A stretch of 64,000 nt of DNA from Alphaproteobacteria bacterium. Its GTDB lineage: Bacteria > Pseudomonadota > Alphaproteobacteria > Micropepsales > Micropepsaceae. Shown piece by piece: positions 30,294 to 41,090 of the stretch; position 1 is the stretch's first letter, and each line of letters opens with the position of its first letter. The stretch covers positions 1 to 64,000 of the forward strand of contig JAATGP010000064.1 in assembly GCA_015654635.1 (NCBI GenBank). The letters run 5' to 3'. The translations under genes were made by a program, and so were the position numbers. The notes beneath the pieces are model-generated. The model did no database searches. It saw only the letters and a program-made list of their open reading frames with translations, and was not told where the DNA came from.

Positions 30294-30968
30294 CTACCAT
30301 TTGATGTAGGGCAGAAAGCTGATCAAGTTGAGTAAGGCATGGGCGACGATCACCGGCCATAGCTTGCCGGTCTTGCCGTACCAATAAGCGAACATCAGCC
30401 CGATGGGGATGATCAGCACCACGCCGATCATGCCTTGATAGATGTGATAGGTCAGCCGCAGCGCCACGCTGACATTGACGGCAATGGAGAGCCCTGCCCG
30501 CTCCTTCAGCGCCGCAACAATGTAGCCGGTAACAAAGAACTCCTCGTAGAACGAGCTGAGCAGAACCACTGCTGCCACGATCCATGGCGACAGCGCATGC
30601 GGAAGTCGCGGCACGCGGGAAGCGGATTCGGCTAGGCCAGGTGCTGCAATCCCGATCAGCGCAAAGATCTGATAGATGACAAAATAGGACGTGCCGGCGA
30701 GCACCACGCCCCATAAGCCGTCCGTCCAGTGTGAGTCGAGCCCAAGCTTCTTGCCGCCCCAGCCGCGCACGCGCAAAAACCAGCCAATCGCCAGGAACAA
30801 ACAGGTTTCGACGATCACCGTCCGCCACATGCCCGCTTCGCTATGCAACGGGCCTGTGGGCGGGTTCACCGCGCCCATGATACTCACGGCAACGACGTAA
30901 CCGAAGGCACAACCGAGGACGACGGCAAACTCCACCGGGAACGGCAATTTCCGCAGGCTGTCGCGCAT
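30294..30968 (-). CDS. CPBP-family intramembrane metalloprotease
   Basis: 224 residues from the ATG at 30968 (GGAG 5 bases upstream); the frame to 31028 adds an unlikely prefix. About six to seven membrane helices. Active-site motifs of the CAAX-protease/bacteriocin-processing group are present: EEFFVTGYI (double Glu), the RLTYHIYQG His motif and HALLNL near the end. Substrate unknown. It stands alone between convergent and divergent neighbours. Confidence 0.88.
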   Translation of the reverse strand: MRDSLRKLPFPVEFAVVLGCAFGYVVAVSIMGAVNPPTGPLHSEAGMWRTVIVETCLFLAIGWFLRVRGWGGKKLGLDSHWTDGLWGVVLAGTSYFVIYQIFALIGIAAPGLAESASRVPRLPHALSPWIVAAVVLLSSFYEEFFVTGYIVAALKERAGLSIAVNVSVALRLTYHIYQGMIGVVLIIPIGLMFAYWYGKTGKLWPVIVAHALLNLISFLPYIKW

Positions 30969-31091
30969 TGCAGCTCCAAGGGTTCGAATCTGAGCCCGCA
31001 CAATATAGCAAGCGGATGCGCGCTTCACATTTTGGATTGCCCCGCTAATCTGGCTATGCTTCCCGTCCCTCGCAGAACTGGGAGTACCGCC

Positions 31092-31445
31092 ATGCCCGAC
31101 TACATTTATAAGATCTGCACTGTGGAAGACTGGGCTGCGGCTGAAACGGCAGGGGTTTATCCCGGCTCACCCAGGGATAGCGAGGACGGCTTCATCCATT
31201 TTTCCTTGAGTGAGCAGTTGGCGGGCACGCTCGCCAAATACTATGCCGATGCCGATAGACTGGTTGTGGTGGCGGTGCGTGCCAAGTCTTTCGGCGAATC
31301 CTTGCGCTACGAACCTTCGCGCGACGGCGCCCTTTTTCCTCATCTCTATGCCACCTTGCCGCTCTCGGCTGTCACCTGGACCAGACAGATCACGCGAGAT
31401 GCAAAGGGGGTCTTTCGGTTACCGGATGAGATTGGCGCGATTTAG
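31092..31445 (+). CDS. DUF952 family protein
   Basis: 117 residues. It starts MPDYIYKICTVEDWAAAE, and DGFIHFSLSEQLAGTLAKYY is the family signature, along with LRYEPSRDGALFPHLYATLPL. DUF952 proteins share an ADP-ribosyltransferase-like fold, but no activity is assigned. GGGAG lies 6 bases upstream. Its stop overlaps the convergent small gene by 4 bases. Confidence 0.92.
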   Translation: MPDYIYKICTVEDWAAAETAGVYPGSPRDSEDGFIHFSLSEQLAGTLAKYYADADRLVVVAVRAKSFGESLRYEPSRDGALFPHLYATLPLSAVTWTRQITRDAKGVFRLPDEIGAI

Positions 31446-31666
31446 CGCTGGGCTGGGCCTTCGGCGTCCACACGGCGCAAGCGGGCCGCACCATCGTATT
31501 GCCGTAGTTCACCGACAGCCCGCGAAGCCCGTGTCATGATATTTTCTCGAACTGAAGAGAGGACTTGGCTGACGCTATCTGGCGGCAGACGCGGCAGCCC
31601 CAAATTGGGCTCATGCGGCAGCAACAGGGAAAGCACCACGACGGCAAAGACGATACGGATCATCAT
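31442..31666 (-). CDS. Small exported or anchored hypothetical protein
   Basis: 74 residues from the ATG at 31666, with GAGG 8 bases upstream. It opens with a hydrophobic segment (MMIRIVFAVVVLSLLLP) that could be a signal or an anchor, followed by a proline-rich stretch and a polar helix (SVSQVLSSVRENIMTRAS). I recognise no family. The good ribosome binding site and the membrane segment support a real gene. Confidence 0.5.
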   Translation of the reverse strand: MMIRIVFAVVVLSLLLPHEPNLGLPRLPPDSVSQVLSSVRENIMTRASRAVGELRQYDGAARLRRVDAEGPAQR

Positions 31667-31976
31667 GACACACACCTCGTCCCCTAGACGTCCAGTTCAT
31701 TGGGGCTTTATCCGCCCCCGGTCTGCTCTGATCTTGTGCCCATGCACAGTTGGATGTTTCGCGCAAGAGTTTATAGCAGCATCAAAAACACGCGGCAATG
31801 AAAACAAGTTGGGTAACGCTGGTCCCCCACCTAAGGTTCCCTTGCCTTCCTCGGTGGCGGTAACGAAGGGTTGCGTTGTTCGGCCCCTGCGTTACGTTTA
31901 ATGTTCCACCCATCATGTTCCGAACTTTGTGCGGCCAATCGTTGGCTGCTGCGAAACGCTCTTGAGGACGATCAAC
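31667..31976. other. Divergent intergenic region, no gene seen
   Basis: This 310-base gap separates the small minus-strand gene and the aldo/keto reductase. It must contain both promoters, but I see no convincing promoter hexamers, repeats, RNA gene or coding frame in it. Confidence 0.4.
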
Positions 31977-33008
31977 ATGCGCTACCGAATGCTCGGCCAT
32001 ACCGGCTTCTTCGTTTCGGAACTTTGCCTCGGCACCATGACCTTCGGCGGCAAGGGCTTTTTCGAACAGGTTGGCAAAGTCGAGCAGAAGACCGCCACCG
32101 CTTTGGTCTCGCGCGCCCTCGAAGCGGGCGTCAATTTCATCGATACCGCCGATGTCTATTCGGAAGGCATGTCGGAAGAACTGCTGGGCCAAGCGCTGAA
32201 GGACATCGGCGTCAAGCGCTCACATGTGGTGATCGCCACCAAAGCCTACGGCCGCATGTCGCCCTCACCGAACGATGCCGGCGCCAGCCGCGCCCATATT
32301 ATGGATGCGGTCGAGGAAAGCCTGGAACGGCTGCAAACCGACCATATCGATCTTTATCAAATCCACGCCCAGGATCTGCTGACGCCGGTCGAAGAGGTGA
32401 TGAGCACGCTGAATGACCTCGTGCGCTGCGGTTTGGTGCGCTATGTCGGCGTCTCCAACTGGCAGGCATGGCGCATCATGAAGGCGCAGGGCCTCGCCGA
32501 CAAACATGGCTGGGCGCGCATCGAGAGTCTGCAGGCCTATTATTCCATCGCCAGCCGCGATCTCGAACGCGATATCAAGCCGATGCTGGAAGACCAGAAG
32601 ATGGGCCTGATGGTGTGGAGTCCGCTGGCCGGAGGCATTCTCTCCGGAAAGTTTTCCCGCGACACCCAAGGCCCAGAAGGTGCCCGCCGCAGCAAATTCG
32701 ACTTCCCGCCGGTGGATAAGGAACACGCCTTTAATCTTATCGATGCGATGCGCGAAATCGGCTCGGCCCATGGCGTCAGCGTGGCGCGGGTGGCGCTGGC
32801 CTGGGTGCTGTCGCGGCCCTTCGTGACCTGCGCTATCGTCGGCGCCAAGACCGTGGAACAGTTGGACGACAATCTGGCGGCCAGCGATCTTGTGCTCACC
32901 CCGGAGGAGATCGACCGCTTGAACGCTTTGAGCGAATTGAAGCCCGAATACCCTGGCTGGATGGTCGACCGCCAAAACGATCCCAGGCGCAATCCCAACA
33001 CAAAATAG
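31977..33008 (+). CDS. Aldo/keto reductase
   Basis: 343 residues from the ATG at 31977 (GAGGA upstream); the frame to 31929 lacks conserved sequence. The (beta/alpha)8 NADPH oxidoreductase tetrad is visible: Asp56 and Tyr61 in FIDTADVYSEG, Lys89 in ATKAYG and His130 in DLYQIHAQD. The type resembles YajO/PhoP-regulated and Tas-like reductases. Substrate is unknown. Monocistronic or with the small secreted protein 39 bases downstream. Confidence 0.93.
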   Translation: MRYRMLGHTGFFVSELCLGTMTFGGKGFFEQVGKVEQKTATALVSRALEAGVNFIDTADVYSEGMSEELLGQALKDIGVKRSHVVIATKAYGRMSPSPNDAGASRAHIMDAVEESLERLQTDHIDLYQIHAQDLLTPVEEVMSTLNDLVRCGLVRYVGVSNWQAWRIMKAQGLADKHGWARIESLQAYYSIASRDLERDIKPMLEDQKMGLMVWSPLAGGILSGKFSRDTQGPEGARRSKFDFPPVDKEHAFNLIDAMREIGSAHGVSVARVALAWVLSRPFVTCAIVGAKTVEQLDDNLAASDLVLTPEEIDRLNALSELKPEYPGWMVDRQNDPRRNPNTK

Positions 33009-33047
33009 CTATAGAGGATTATAAAGCGGGAATTGCTGGAGACGGAC

Positions 33048-33458
33048 ATGCGGGTATGGGTGATCATTGCGGCGCTGGTGGCGCTGAGCGGTATGGCGAT
33101 GGCGGCCGATAAGGCGGCCAGCAAAACAGCCGCACCGGTCGAGCAGACCTGGATCGGCATCTGTTTCGGCGAGGACACGCAATATACCCAAACCGTGGGC
33201 GGCCCGGGCTATTTCCATGTCGGTAATGGCGACCGGACCTATGACACCCAGAAGCTGGTGCAGTCGTTTTATGACGGCACCAGCATCTGCGCCACGCCGG
33301 ACCCCAAAGCGCCGCGGGCCTCCTCCAACATCGCCCTGATCTGCGCCAACAAGACCACGCGGGTGATCTCAGTGCTCTATCAGCGCGACACCCAGACCAA
33401 GATGGTGCTGCCGAAAAACGCCGCCCCCTATTGTAGGGCCCGCATCGACGTTTTGTGA
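33048..33458 (+). CDS. Secreted hypothetical protein
   Basis: 136 residues with a signal peptide (MRVWVIIAALVALSGMAMAA) and GGAG 8 bases before the start. The mature part has four to five cysteines (in GICFGE, SICATP, ALICAN, PYCRAR), possibly disulfide-bonded, and a beta-rich pattern. No recognised family. A long inverted repeat begins 35 bases after the stop. Confidence 0.65.
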   Translation: MRVWVIIAALVALSGMAMAADKAASKTAAPVEQTWIGICFGEDTQYTQTVGGPGYFHVGNGDRTYDTQKLVQSFYDGTSICATPDPKAPRASSNIALICANKTTRVISVLYQRDTQTKMVLPKNAAPYCRARIDVL

Positions 33459-33492
33459 TCGGTTGTGATCACTCGGCCCGTTCAAATAAGGC

Positions 33493-33681
33493 TGTCATCC
33501 CCGGCCGAGTGTTCGGAGCAAAGCGAAGAACGCGAGGGGAAGGGGAGCCAGGTGATCGCGGCTTCGCGATCTCAGAGACGATACACCATAACTTCTTCGT
33601 CATCGCTGTGAGCGGGTTGATACCTGGGTCCCCTTCCCTTCGCATGCGCGCTTCCGCGCGCACGCTCAGCCGGGGATGACA
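33493..33681. repeat. Long inverted repeat, TGTCATCCCCGG family, copy 2
   Basis: Outer arms TGTCATCCCCGGC (33493-33505) and GCCGGGGATGACA (33669-33681) are perfect inverses. Inner arms are GGGAAGGGGAGCCAGGT on the left and ACCTGGGTCCCCTTCCC on the right, almost perfect. Both arm pairs match the copy at 19410-19595. It lies between convergent genes. Confidence 0.85.
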
Positions 33682-33700
33682 AACTTTTGTAACGTCGCCC

Positions 33701-35065
33701 TTACAGAAAATTGTACTCGGTGAAGATTTTGTTCAGGTCTTTGCCCCAATCGGTACGATAGAGATTCAGCAATTCCTCGGCGCGGGTATAGCCACGGCTC
33801 ACCAGTTCGCGCAGCGGCGCGAGGAAGCCCTCTTCCGTCATGCCCATGCTATCGTGGGCGGCACGGCGCTTGAGCCCTTCCGCCGAGATCTCCAGCATGC
33901 GGTTCGCCAGATCCCACACCCGCGTATTGCGGAACGGCGTTTTAAAGGCCAGATGGGGAACCGCGTCGCGCATGGCTTGGCGCTCTTCAGCCGTCCAATC
34001 CTTCACCATGTCCCAAGCCGCATCGAGCGCCACTTGGTCGTAGTAAAGGCCGACCCATAACGCGGGCAGTCCGCAGATGCGCCGCCAGCCGCCGCCATCG
34101 GCACCGCGCATTTCGAGAAATTTCTTGAGCCGCACTTCGGGGAAAATCGTCGTTAGATGGTCGGCAAAATCCGACATCGTTGGATCGATATGAGCAACCT
34201 CGGGAATTTTATGCGCCAGAAAATCGCGGAAGCTCTTGCCTGACATATCGATATATTTGCCGTCGCGATAAAGGAAATACATCGGCACATCGAGCACGTA
34301 ATCGACATAGCGCTCGAAGCTCATGCCGCTTTCAAAGACCCAAGGCAGCATCCCAGCGCGGTCGTTATCGACGTCGCTCCAGACATGGGCGCGATACGAC
34401 AGAAAGCCGTTATATTTGCCTTCACGAAAGGGTGAGTTGGCGAACAAGGCGGTGGCGACCGGCTGCAGCGCCAGCCCGACGCGAAATTTCTTGACCATGT
34501 CGGCTTCAGAGGAGAAGTCGAGATTGACCTGCACGGTGCAGGTGCGGAACATCATCTCCTCGCCATACCCGCCGACCTTGGGCATGTAGCGCCGCATGAT
34601 GTCATAGCGGCCCTTGGGCATGGCATAGACTTCGGACAGCGGCCAGGTTGGTGCATAGCCAAGGCCGAGCGCTCCGGCCCCGATTTCGGCCGCGACTTGG
34701 CGCACCTGTTGCTGATGGATATTCACTTCGGCGCAGGTCTCGTGCACGGTCTTCAAGGGCGCACCGGAAAGCTCGAATTGACCGCCCGGTTCCAAGCTGA
34801 TGGAAGCGCCGTTCTGCGACAATCCGATAATGTTCTCGCCCTCCAGAATGGGCTCCCAGCCGAATTGCTGCATGCCCTCCAGAAGCACCTTGATGCCCGG
34901 CTTGCCTTCATAGCGCAGCGGGTTATGGGTCCTTAGGCAGTAGACGAATTTTTCGTGTTCGGTACCGATGCGCCATTCCGATTGCGGTTTGGAGCCATCT
35001 GCCAGATAGCGCACAAGGTCATCACGCGATTCAATCAGGCCGCCGGCAGACTGCGGTACGGACAT
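33701..35065 (-). CDS. gshA: Glutamate-cysteine ligase
   Basis: 454 residues, the plant/alphaproteobacterial type of gamma-glutamylcysteine synthetase, first step of glutathione synthesis. The start at 35065 has AGAGG 6 bases upstream. Signatures are WRIGTEHEKFVY near residue 31, QNGASISLEPGGQFELSG (ATP/glutamate site), and later MRGADGGGWRRICGLPALWVGLYYD. It begins MSVPQSAGGLIESRDDLVRYL, as in homologues. The neighbouring rsmE is upstream on the same strand, 74 bases away. Confidence 0.95.
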   Translation of the reverse strand: MSVPQSAGGLIESRDDLVRYLADGSKPQSEWRIGTEHEKFVYCLRTHNPLRYEGKPGIKVLLEGMQQFGWEPILEGENIIGLSQNGASISLEPGGQFELSGAPLKTVHETCAEVNIHQQQVRQVAAEIGAGALGLGYAPTWPLSEVYAMPKGRYDIMRRYMPKVGGYGEEMMFRTCTVQVNLDFSSEADMVKKFRVGLALQPVATALFANSPFREGKYNGFLSYRAHVWSDVDNDRAGMLPWVFESGMSFERYVDYVLDVPMYFLYRDGKYIDMSGKSFRDFLAHKIPEVAHIDPTMSDFADHLTTIFPEVRLKKFLEMRGADGGGWRRICGLPALWVGLYYDQVALDAAWDMVKDWTAEERQAMRDAVPHLAFKTPFRNTRVWDLANRMLEISAEGLKRRAAHDSMGMTEEGFLAPLRELVSRGYTRAEELLNLYRTDWGKDLNKIFTEYNFL

Positions 35066-35139
35066 AGTAAACCTCTTTCGCTGAAACGCGGGAATCCCCA
35101 CGGCCTATGTAGGTATCAACACCGCTTCCGGCAAGCGCC

Positions 35140-35889
35140 TCAGCGCCAATCGCCGCAGAGCGTCTGCCATATCGAAAGCGCAGACAAGGCAGCGGTGTCG
35201 GCACGCAAAATGCGGGGCCCCAGCGACACGGCCGTTACATGGGGCTGCGCCCGCAAAAGCGCCCGTTCCGCTGGGTCAAATCCCCCTTCCGGACCTGTAA
35301 ATACCGCCCAGGGGCCCTCTGGAGCATTTGCGAGGGCCTCGCGAATAGGGCGCGCATCTCCGGCTTCATCACAAAACAAAATGCGCCGTTGCGCAGGCCA
35401 AGCGGCCAGCAGCTTGTCGAGGGTCACCGCTTCGCGAATCTGCGGAACCGTCACCCGTTCCGACTGTTCCGCAGCCTCTACCGCATTGGCCCGCATGCGC
35501 TCGGCATTCACCCGGGTGACGATGGTCCTGCGGGTCATAATGGGCTGCAGCACCCGCACGCCCAGTTCGGTCGCCTTCTGGGTGAGGTAATCGGCAGGCG
35601 TCTTTTTGACCGGCGCAAACACCAGCCACAGATCGGGGACCTCCGTTTGCGGAGCGATTTGGATTTTGCAGGCGACGGTGCAGGTCCGCTTGGCGGTCTC
35701 ACTAACCTCAGCCAGCCATTCGCCATCGTGGCCATTGAAGAGGCTGATGCGGTCACCGAGCTTCGCCCGCATGACGTGCAGAAGATAATGCGCCTGCCCC
35801 TCTTCGATCACCACAGCCGCGCCATCGCCAAGCGCCGCCTCGACAAAGAGACGCAATTTCCCGCCGGGATAGATGAGGTCGGAAGACAT
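35140..35889 (-). CDS. rsmE: 16S rRNA (uracil1498-N3)-methyltransferase
   Basis: 249 residues. It has an N-terminal PUA-like domain and a C-terminal SPOUT knot. Signatures are AFVKKTPADYLTQKATELGV (seen as PVKKTPADYLTQKATELG), RVNAERMRANAVEAAEQSER and the SAM-binding FTGPEGGFDPAE. It probably shares a transcript with gshA; rsmE-gshA is a common alphaproteobacterial order, usually with ubiA nearby as here. Confidence 0.95.
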   Translation of the reverse strand: MSSDLIYPGGKLRLFVEAALGDGAAVVIEEGQAHYLLHVMRAKLGDRISLFNGHDGEWLAEVSETAKRTCTVACKIQIAPQTEVPDLWLVFAPVKKTPADYLTQKATELGVRVLQPIMTRRTIVTRVNAERMRANAVEAAEQSERVTVPQIREAVTLDKLLAAWPAQRRILFCDEAGDARPIREALANAPEGPWAVFTGPEGGFDPAERALLRAQPHVTAVSLGPRILRADTAALSALSIWQTLCGDWR

Positions 35890-35949
35890 CGCGATAACAC
35901 CGTAAAAAGCTGTTCTACTTATGGAATACTCACGCCATGAACAAGCCTG

Positions 35950-36474
35950 CTACTTCCAAGTGTCGTCGGGCTCGTCGAGTTTGGGCAGGGCCTTGACGCT
36001 GACGGAGTGGACCACGAGGCCGCTGCCCTGCTGAGTCACGTCGTATTCGTCAAACAGAAGCTCGTTCTTGCCGTTGACATGGCAGATCACGCGGGTGGTG
36101 CCCGCGGGCAGGCCCGCACGCTCGGCAGTCGAACAGATGTAATCGGTCATGCCGGCCTTACACTGGACCAGACTCTTGCGGCTGCCATAAAGCGGCGCGC
36201 ATTCCGACCACTTGCGCAGCCACGGATGGCGCGCAAATTCATCTTTCAAAGTATTGGGCGGAAAATCTTCCACCGTATCGTTGCGGAAAAGCCCGACGCA
36301 GAGGCATCTGGACTGTTTCCATGTCGGTTTATTGACCAGGGAGGCCACGGCCAGACGCACCGGGGCGGCTGCGGTTTCCGCCTCATGGTCAGCGCTCGGC
36401 CCGCAAGCGGCGAGGAGCAGGCCCGCAACTGCGAGGACCAAACTGTTTCGCATAACCCGCCCGGTTTGTGGCAT
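35950..36474 (-). CDS. Putative lipoprotein
   Basis: 174 residues from the ATG at 36474 (GGGAG 5 bases upstream); an inner ATG at 36453 is also possible. The lipobox is LLLAAC in MRNSLVLAVAGLLLAACGPS. The mature protein has six or more cysteines (CLCVG, ECAPLYG, VQCKAG, YICSTA, VICHV), suggesting disulfides. No recognised family. It is divergent from ubiA, with 33 bases between starts, so their promoters overlap. Confidence 0.7.
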   Translation of the reverse strand: MPQTGRVMRNSLVLAVAGLLLAACGPSADHEAETAAAPVRLAVASLVNKPTWKQSRCLCVGLFRNDTVEDFPPNTLKDEFARHPWLRKWSECAPLYGSRKSLVQCKAGMTDYICSTAERAGLPAGTTRVICHVNGKNELLFDEYDVTQQGSGLVVHSVSVKALPKLDEPDDTWK

Positions 36475-36507
36475 AACGACTCCCGATCTCCATAACGAAC
36501 ATCTCTT

Positions 36508-37446
36508 ATGACAGAAAACAACGGCGTGATCCCAGCAGATGCGGTCGGCACCACCCTGGTGGATCGGGCCCCGCCCCGGCTGCAACCCTATCTGAGGTTG
36601 ATGCGCCTGGACCGGCCCATAGGCACTTGGCTGCTCTATTGGCCGTGTGTGTTTGGGCTGGCGCTCGGCGCCGCGGCGGAGAGCCGCCCCTTCGGTACCT
36701 TTCGCGACATTTTTTATGTGATCTTGCTTGGTGTGGGCGCCATCGTGATGCGCGGCGCGGGCTGCGCCTATAACGACATCGTAGACCGCGATATCGATGC
36801 GGCGGTGACGCGCACGCGCGGGCGGCCTATTCCCTCGGGCGCCATCAGCGTCAAACAAGCTGTGGCTTTTACGCTAGGGCTATGCCTCGTCGGTCTCGCT
36901 GTGCTGCTCCTCCTGAACCGGACCGCGGTGATCCTGGGCGCCGCCTCACTGCTGCTGGTGGCCGCCTATCCCTTCATGAAGCGCGTTACCTGGTGGCCGC
37001 AAGCGTGGCTCGGCCTTACCTTCAACTGGGGCGCGATTGTGGGTTTCGCGGCGCAGACGGGTTCCATCGATATCGCCGATGGGATGCTTTACGCGGGTCT
37101 CTTCTTCTGGACCCTCGGCTACGACACCATCTATGCCCATCAAGACAAGGATGACGACGCGCTGATCGGCGTTAAATCCACGGCGCGATTGTTCGGCGCG
37201 CGCTCACGGGATTGGATTTTGGGCTTCTATGCCACCGCCTTCACGTTGATTTTGGCTGCCGGATTTACCGAGCATACCGGCTGGCCTTTCGTCGTTCTGA
37301 TGCTGGTCGCAGGCGGCCATATGATGTGGCAGGTGCGAAACCTCGCTATCGACGATTCCGCCCAATGCCTGAAGCTGTTTCGTGCCAATCGGGAGACTGG
37401 CGGACTGATTGCGCTAGCGCTGATCGTCTCGAGCTGGATCGGCTAA
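36508..37446 (+). CDS. ubiA: 4-hydroxybenzoate polyprenyltransferase
   Basis: 312 residues with about nine membrane helices. It prenylates 4-hydroxybenzoate in ubiquinone synthesis. The first Asp-rich motif is [23 protein letters not shown], and the second is [13 protein letters not shown]. It starts [23 protein letters not shown] and has [16 protein letters not shown], typical of UbiA. Its stop overlaps the convergent kinase gene by 4 bases. Confidence 0.96.
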   Translation: MTENNGVIPADAVGTTLVDRAPPRLQPYLRLMRLDRPIGTWLLYWPCVFGLALGAAAESRPFGTFRDIFYVILLGVGAIVMRGAGCAYNDIVDRDIDAAVTRTRGRPIPSGAISVKQAVAFTLGLCLVGLAVLLLLNRTAVILGAASLLLVAAYPFMKRVTWWPQAWLGLTFNWGAIVGFAAQTGSIDIADGMLYAGLFFWTLGYDTIYAHQDKDDDALIGVKSTARLFGARSRDWILGFYATAFTLILAAGFTEHTGWPFVVLMLVAGGHMMWQVRNLAIDDSAQCLKLFRANRETGGLIALALIVSSWIG

Positions 37447-39944
37447 GCCGCCGCCGATTTCTGTACCCGCTGGCCGATGAGCAGCCAGACCTTTTGCGAG
37501 GCGGAATGCAAGCCGCTGACCAGACGCGGCACTTCGGCATCGTCACTTGCCTGACAAGCACGTTCGAGCTGTTCGGCCAAGGCAAAGACGCGCATGGCGC
37601 CAAAGGTGCCGGAATTGGATTTGAGATCATGCGCCTCGTGGCGGATGGCGGTGAAATCGAGCGTTTTGGCAGCCGCCTCGATACGTTGCACCGCCTGGCG
37701 CGTGTTGGAGAGATAAGCGAGCAACATGCCGTTGTAGCGATCCGGCGGCAGCACTTTGGCAAGCGCGTCGAGCTTTTCCTCGTCGAGTTCAAGAATTTCG
37801 GTTTGGACAGGCACCGCTGCATCCGCATCATCATCCAGCCACAACTCGGCAGAGGAGAAACGCGCGACGACGGCGAGGAAAGTGTCCGGATTGATCGGCT
37901 TGGTGACAAACTCCACCATGCCGGCCTCAAGGCAAGCGTCTTTGTCCTCACGCATGGCGTTGGCCGTCATCGCCACGATAGGTATGTTGCAGGCTGGCGG
38001 CGGCAGATTCTTGATAGCCCGCGCCGCTTCGATACCGCTCATCCGCGGCATCTGCATGTCCATTAAGACAACATCGAAGCTACCGGTTTGGGCCGCAGCC
38101 ACCGCCTGCACCCCATCCCAGGCGCATGCAACGGCATAGCCCGCCGATTCGAGCAACGTGCGCGCTACCATCACGTTGATCTCGTTGTCCTCGGCGAGCA
38201 AGACCCGGCCACGGCGCGCTACCGGTTCGTGCACCTGTGGCTCAGAGGCGGTTTCGGGGACCGTCCGCACCGGGCCCGGCTCTATCGCCTCGGCCTCGAC
38301 CGACAGTTCGACCTCTTGGCCATCACCTGCCAGACTTTGCACCAACGCCGTTTCCCGGATCGGCTTGGTCAGCACGGCATCGAAGCCCGCCCTGCTTCCA
38401 GGCTGCAGGATCATCCCGATCGAAGCCGCCAGTACGATGCGTATAGGCTCCAGCGCGGCATTGGCCCTGATCTTGGCCGCGACCGCGGAAGCGCCGAGCC
38501 CTGGCATAGAATGATCGAGCAGCACTGCCTGGTAAGGCTCCTCTCTGGCGTCCGCCAGGACCAGCATGCCAAGCGCCGTCGCCCCGTCCGCGGCTTCGTC
38601 CACCACCGCGCCATGGGCTTCGAGCTGGCCGCGGAAGATCGCCCGGTTGATGGCAAGATCGTCGACCACCAGAATGCGGCGGCCCGTCAGCGCCTGGCGG
38701 TCGGCGCACTCCGCCGCGGCTGCGGCATCCGGCAATATAATCTCAAATGAAAAGATGCTGCCGCCGCCATCGCGATCGGTAATGCCAATTTCACCCCCCA
38801 TCAGCTCAACAAGCTGCTGACAAATCGAAAGGCCAAGGCCTGTGCCGCCATAGCGGCGCGAAATCGTATTATCGGCCTGCTGGAACTTCCGAAACAGACG
38901 CCCTTTGGCCTCATCGCTGATGCCGATGCCGGTGTCTTCGACGCTGATCCTGAGCTTGGTGTGACCCGGCTTGTCCGGCTCGGAGCGCATCTGCAGCGCC
39001 ACATAGCCCGTTTCCGTGAACTTGATGGCGTTGGTCAGCAGATTGAGAAACACTTGCCGCAACCGCGCGCCATCGCCGATCAACGGCGTTTGAGCGCCAC
39101 GGTCGGCATAACCGACCAATTCGATATTCCGCTCGGCGGCGCGCGCCGACAAAAGCTCAATAACGTCTTCGAGCACCGTATGCGGTGAAAACTCCGCCGC
39201 CTCCAGCTCCACCTTGCCCGCTTCGAGCTTGGAGATATCGAGGATGTCGTTGATGATCGACAAAAGGCAGTCTGCCGACAGCCGTATGGCTTCGGCATAT
39301 TGGCGTTGATCGGGGCTCAGCTTGGTGCGCAGCAAAAGCGCGTTCATGCCGATGATACCGTTCATCGGCGTGCGAATTTCATGACTCATGCTGGCCAAAA
39401 ACGTGCTCTTGGCCTGATTGGCGGCATCGGCCTGATCACGCGCCTGGCGCAGCATCGCCTCGCGCTCACGCAGCTTGTCGGTAGCAAAGCAATGCTGGAT
39501 ATGAACTTCGATAGCCTTGGCAATACAAGCGAGCCGCCGCCGCTCTGCATCATCCAGCCGACGCGGCGCGCGGCCGTAGAGACACAAGGCGCCCAGGCCG
39601 TGTCCCTCCTCATCATTCAGAGGAAACCCTGCGCCATATTGGTAGCCACCGGCCTCGGGCAACAATGGCCCTTCGTCGAGATCGCAGAACTCCACAAGAT
39701 CTGCCTCGGCGAGGACAATTTCGGTCAGCGTTCCTTTGGCGGGCGAATGGCAGATGGGTTCCTGTCGCGACGAAACGGTCGCAAGCCTGTCGCCCTCGAT
39801 AAGGTTGACGCAGACCAGATCACCGCCCACGAGTTCGTGCACGAGCAGGCAGAGGTTTTCGATCCCCGCCCTGCGGCTTCCGCTTTCCAAATCTATCCCG
39901 CATACGGTGCCGAGAACGCTTGGTGGCTGGCCTGATCCTGTCAC
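37443..39944 (-). CDS. Hybrid sensor histidine kinase (GAF-HisKA-HATPase-REC-REC-Hpt)
   Basis: About 833 residues from a GTG at 39944 (GGGG 7 bases upstream); the frame is open to 40019, so the start is uncertain. Order: GAF-like sensor (about 20-150), helix, HisKA with [10 protein letters not shown], HATPase with [16 protein letters not shown] and [12 protein letters not shown]1 ([20 protein letters not shown]), REC2 ([24 protein letters not shown]), and a C-terminal Hpt with [16 protein letters not shown]. No membrane helix is seen, so it senses a cytoplasmic signal. All phosphorelay residues are present. No output regulator is adjacent. Confidence 0.9.
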   Translation of the reverse strand: MTGSGQPPSVLGTVCGIDLESGSRRAGIENLCLLVHELVGGDLVCVNLIEGDRLATVSSRQEPICHSPAKGTLTEIVLAEADLVEFCDLDEGPLLPEAGGYQYGAGFPLNDEEGHGLGALCLYGRAPRRLDDAERRRLACIAKAIEVHIQHCFATDKLREREAMLRQARDQADAANQAKSTFLASMSHEIRTPMNGIIGMNALLLRTKLSPDQRQYAEAIRLSADCLLSIINDILDISKLEAGKVELEAAEFSPHTVLEDVIELLSARAAERNIELVGYADRGAQTPLIGDGARLRQVFLNLLTNAIKFTETGYVALQMRSEPDKPGHTKLRISVEDTGIGISDEAKGRLFRKFQQADNTISRRYGGTGLGLSICQQLVELMGGEIGITDRDGGGSIFSFEIILPDAAAAAECADRQALTGRRILVVDDLAINRAIFRGQLEAHGAVVDEAADGATALGMLVLADAREEPYQAVLLDHSMPGLGASAVAAKIRANAALEPIRIVLAASIGMILQPGSRAGFDAVLTKPIRETALVQSLAGDGQEVELSVEAEAIEPGPVRTVPETASEPQVHEPVARRGRVLLAEDNEINVMVARTLLESAGYAVACAWDGVQAVAAAQTGSFDVVLMDMQMPRMSGIEAARAIKNLPPPACNIPIVAMTANAMREDKDACLEAGMVEFVTKPINPDTFLAVVARFSSAELWLDDDADAAVPVQTEILELDEEKLDALAKVLPPDRYNGMLLAYLSNTRQAVQRIEAAAKTLDFTAIRHEAHDLKSNSGTFGAMRVFALAEQLERACQASDDAEVPRLVSGLHSASQKVWLLIGQRVQKSAAA

Positions 39945-40184
39945 AACCGCACCCCTGCCGCGGTATCCCCAGCCTCGCGCGCAGCACTCCGCCGCACGCC
40001 GAACTCCAGGGAGCGTCAATCTAAGCGAGGCTCTTCAAAGAAGCGTTGCCAGAAGTGCAAAAAGCGCCCGGATGGCTACCAGATGGTTAGCGTCGGTGTC
40101 GGGGTCTCATTTTGGTACAGTATGGCCGCCTCCGGTGCTCGCATTGCGCTATTCTTAAGGCGACACCACTTGGATTCGGGCACC

Positions 40185-40943
<759 letters not shown>

Positions 40944-41090
40944 ACGTACTTTCCGTGTGGGAATAAGCGTTCTTACGCATGCGACCATTTTGTCCCGCAG
41001 GACTAGACTATAAGGGTTACTTCCCGTGAGGGGCGCCGTAATTTCTGCGCATAGTGGCCTCGCCAAGGGGCTCGGTTAAGGGAGTTGGTC

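Noticed and set aside
30970..30998. GGGTTCGAATCTG, like a tRNA T-arm
   Set aside because: The bases on either side do not pair to form a 5-bp T-stem, and no acceptor or anticodon arm is present.
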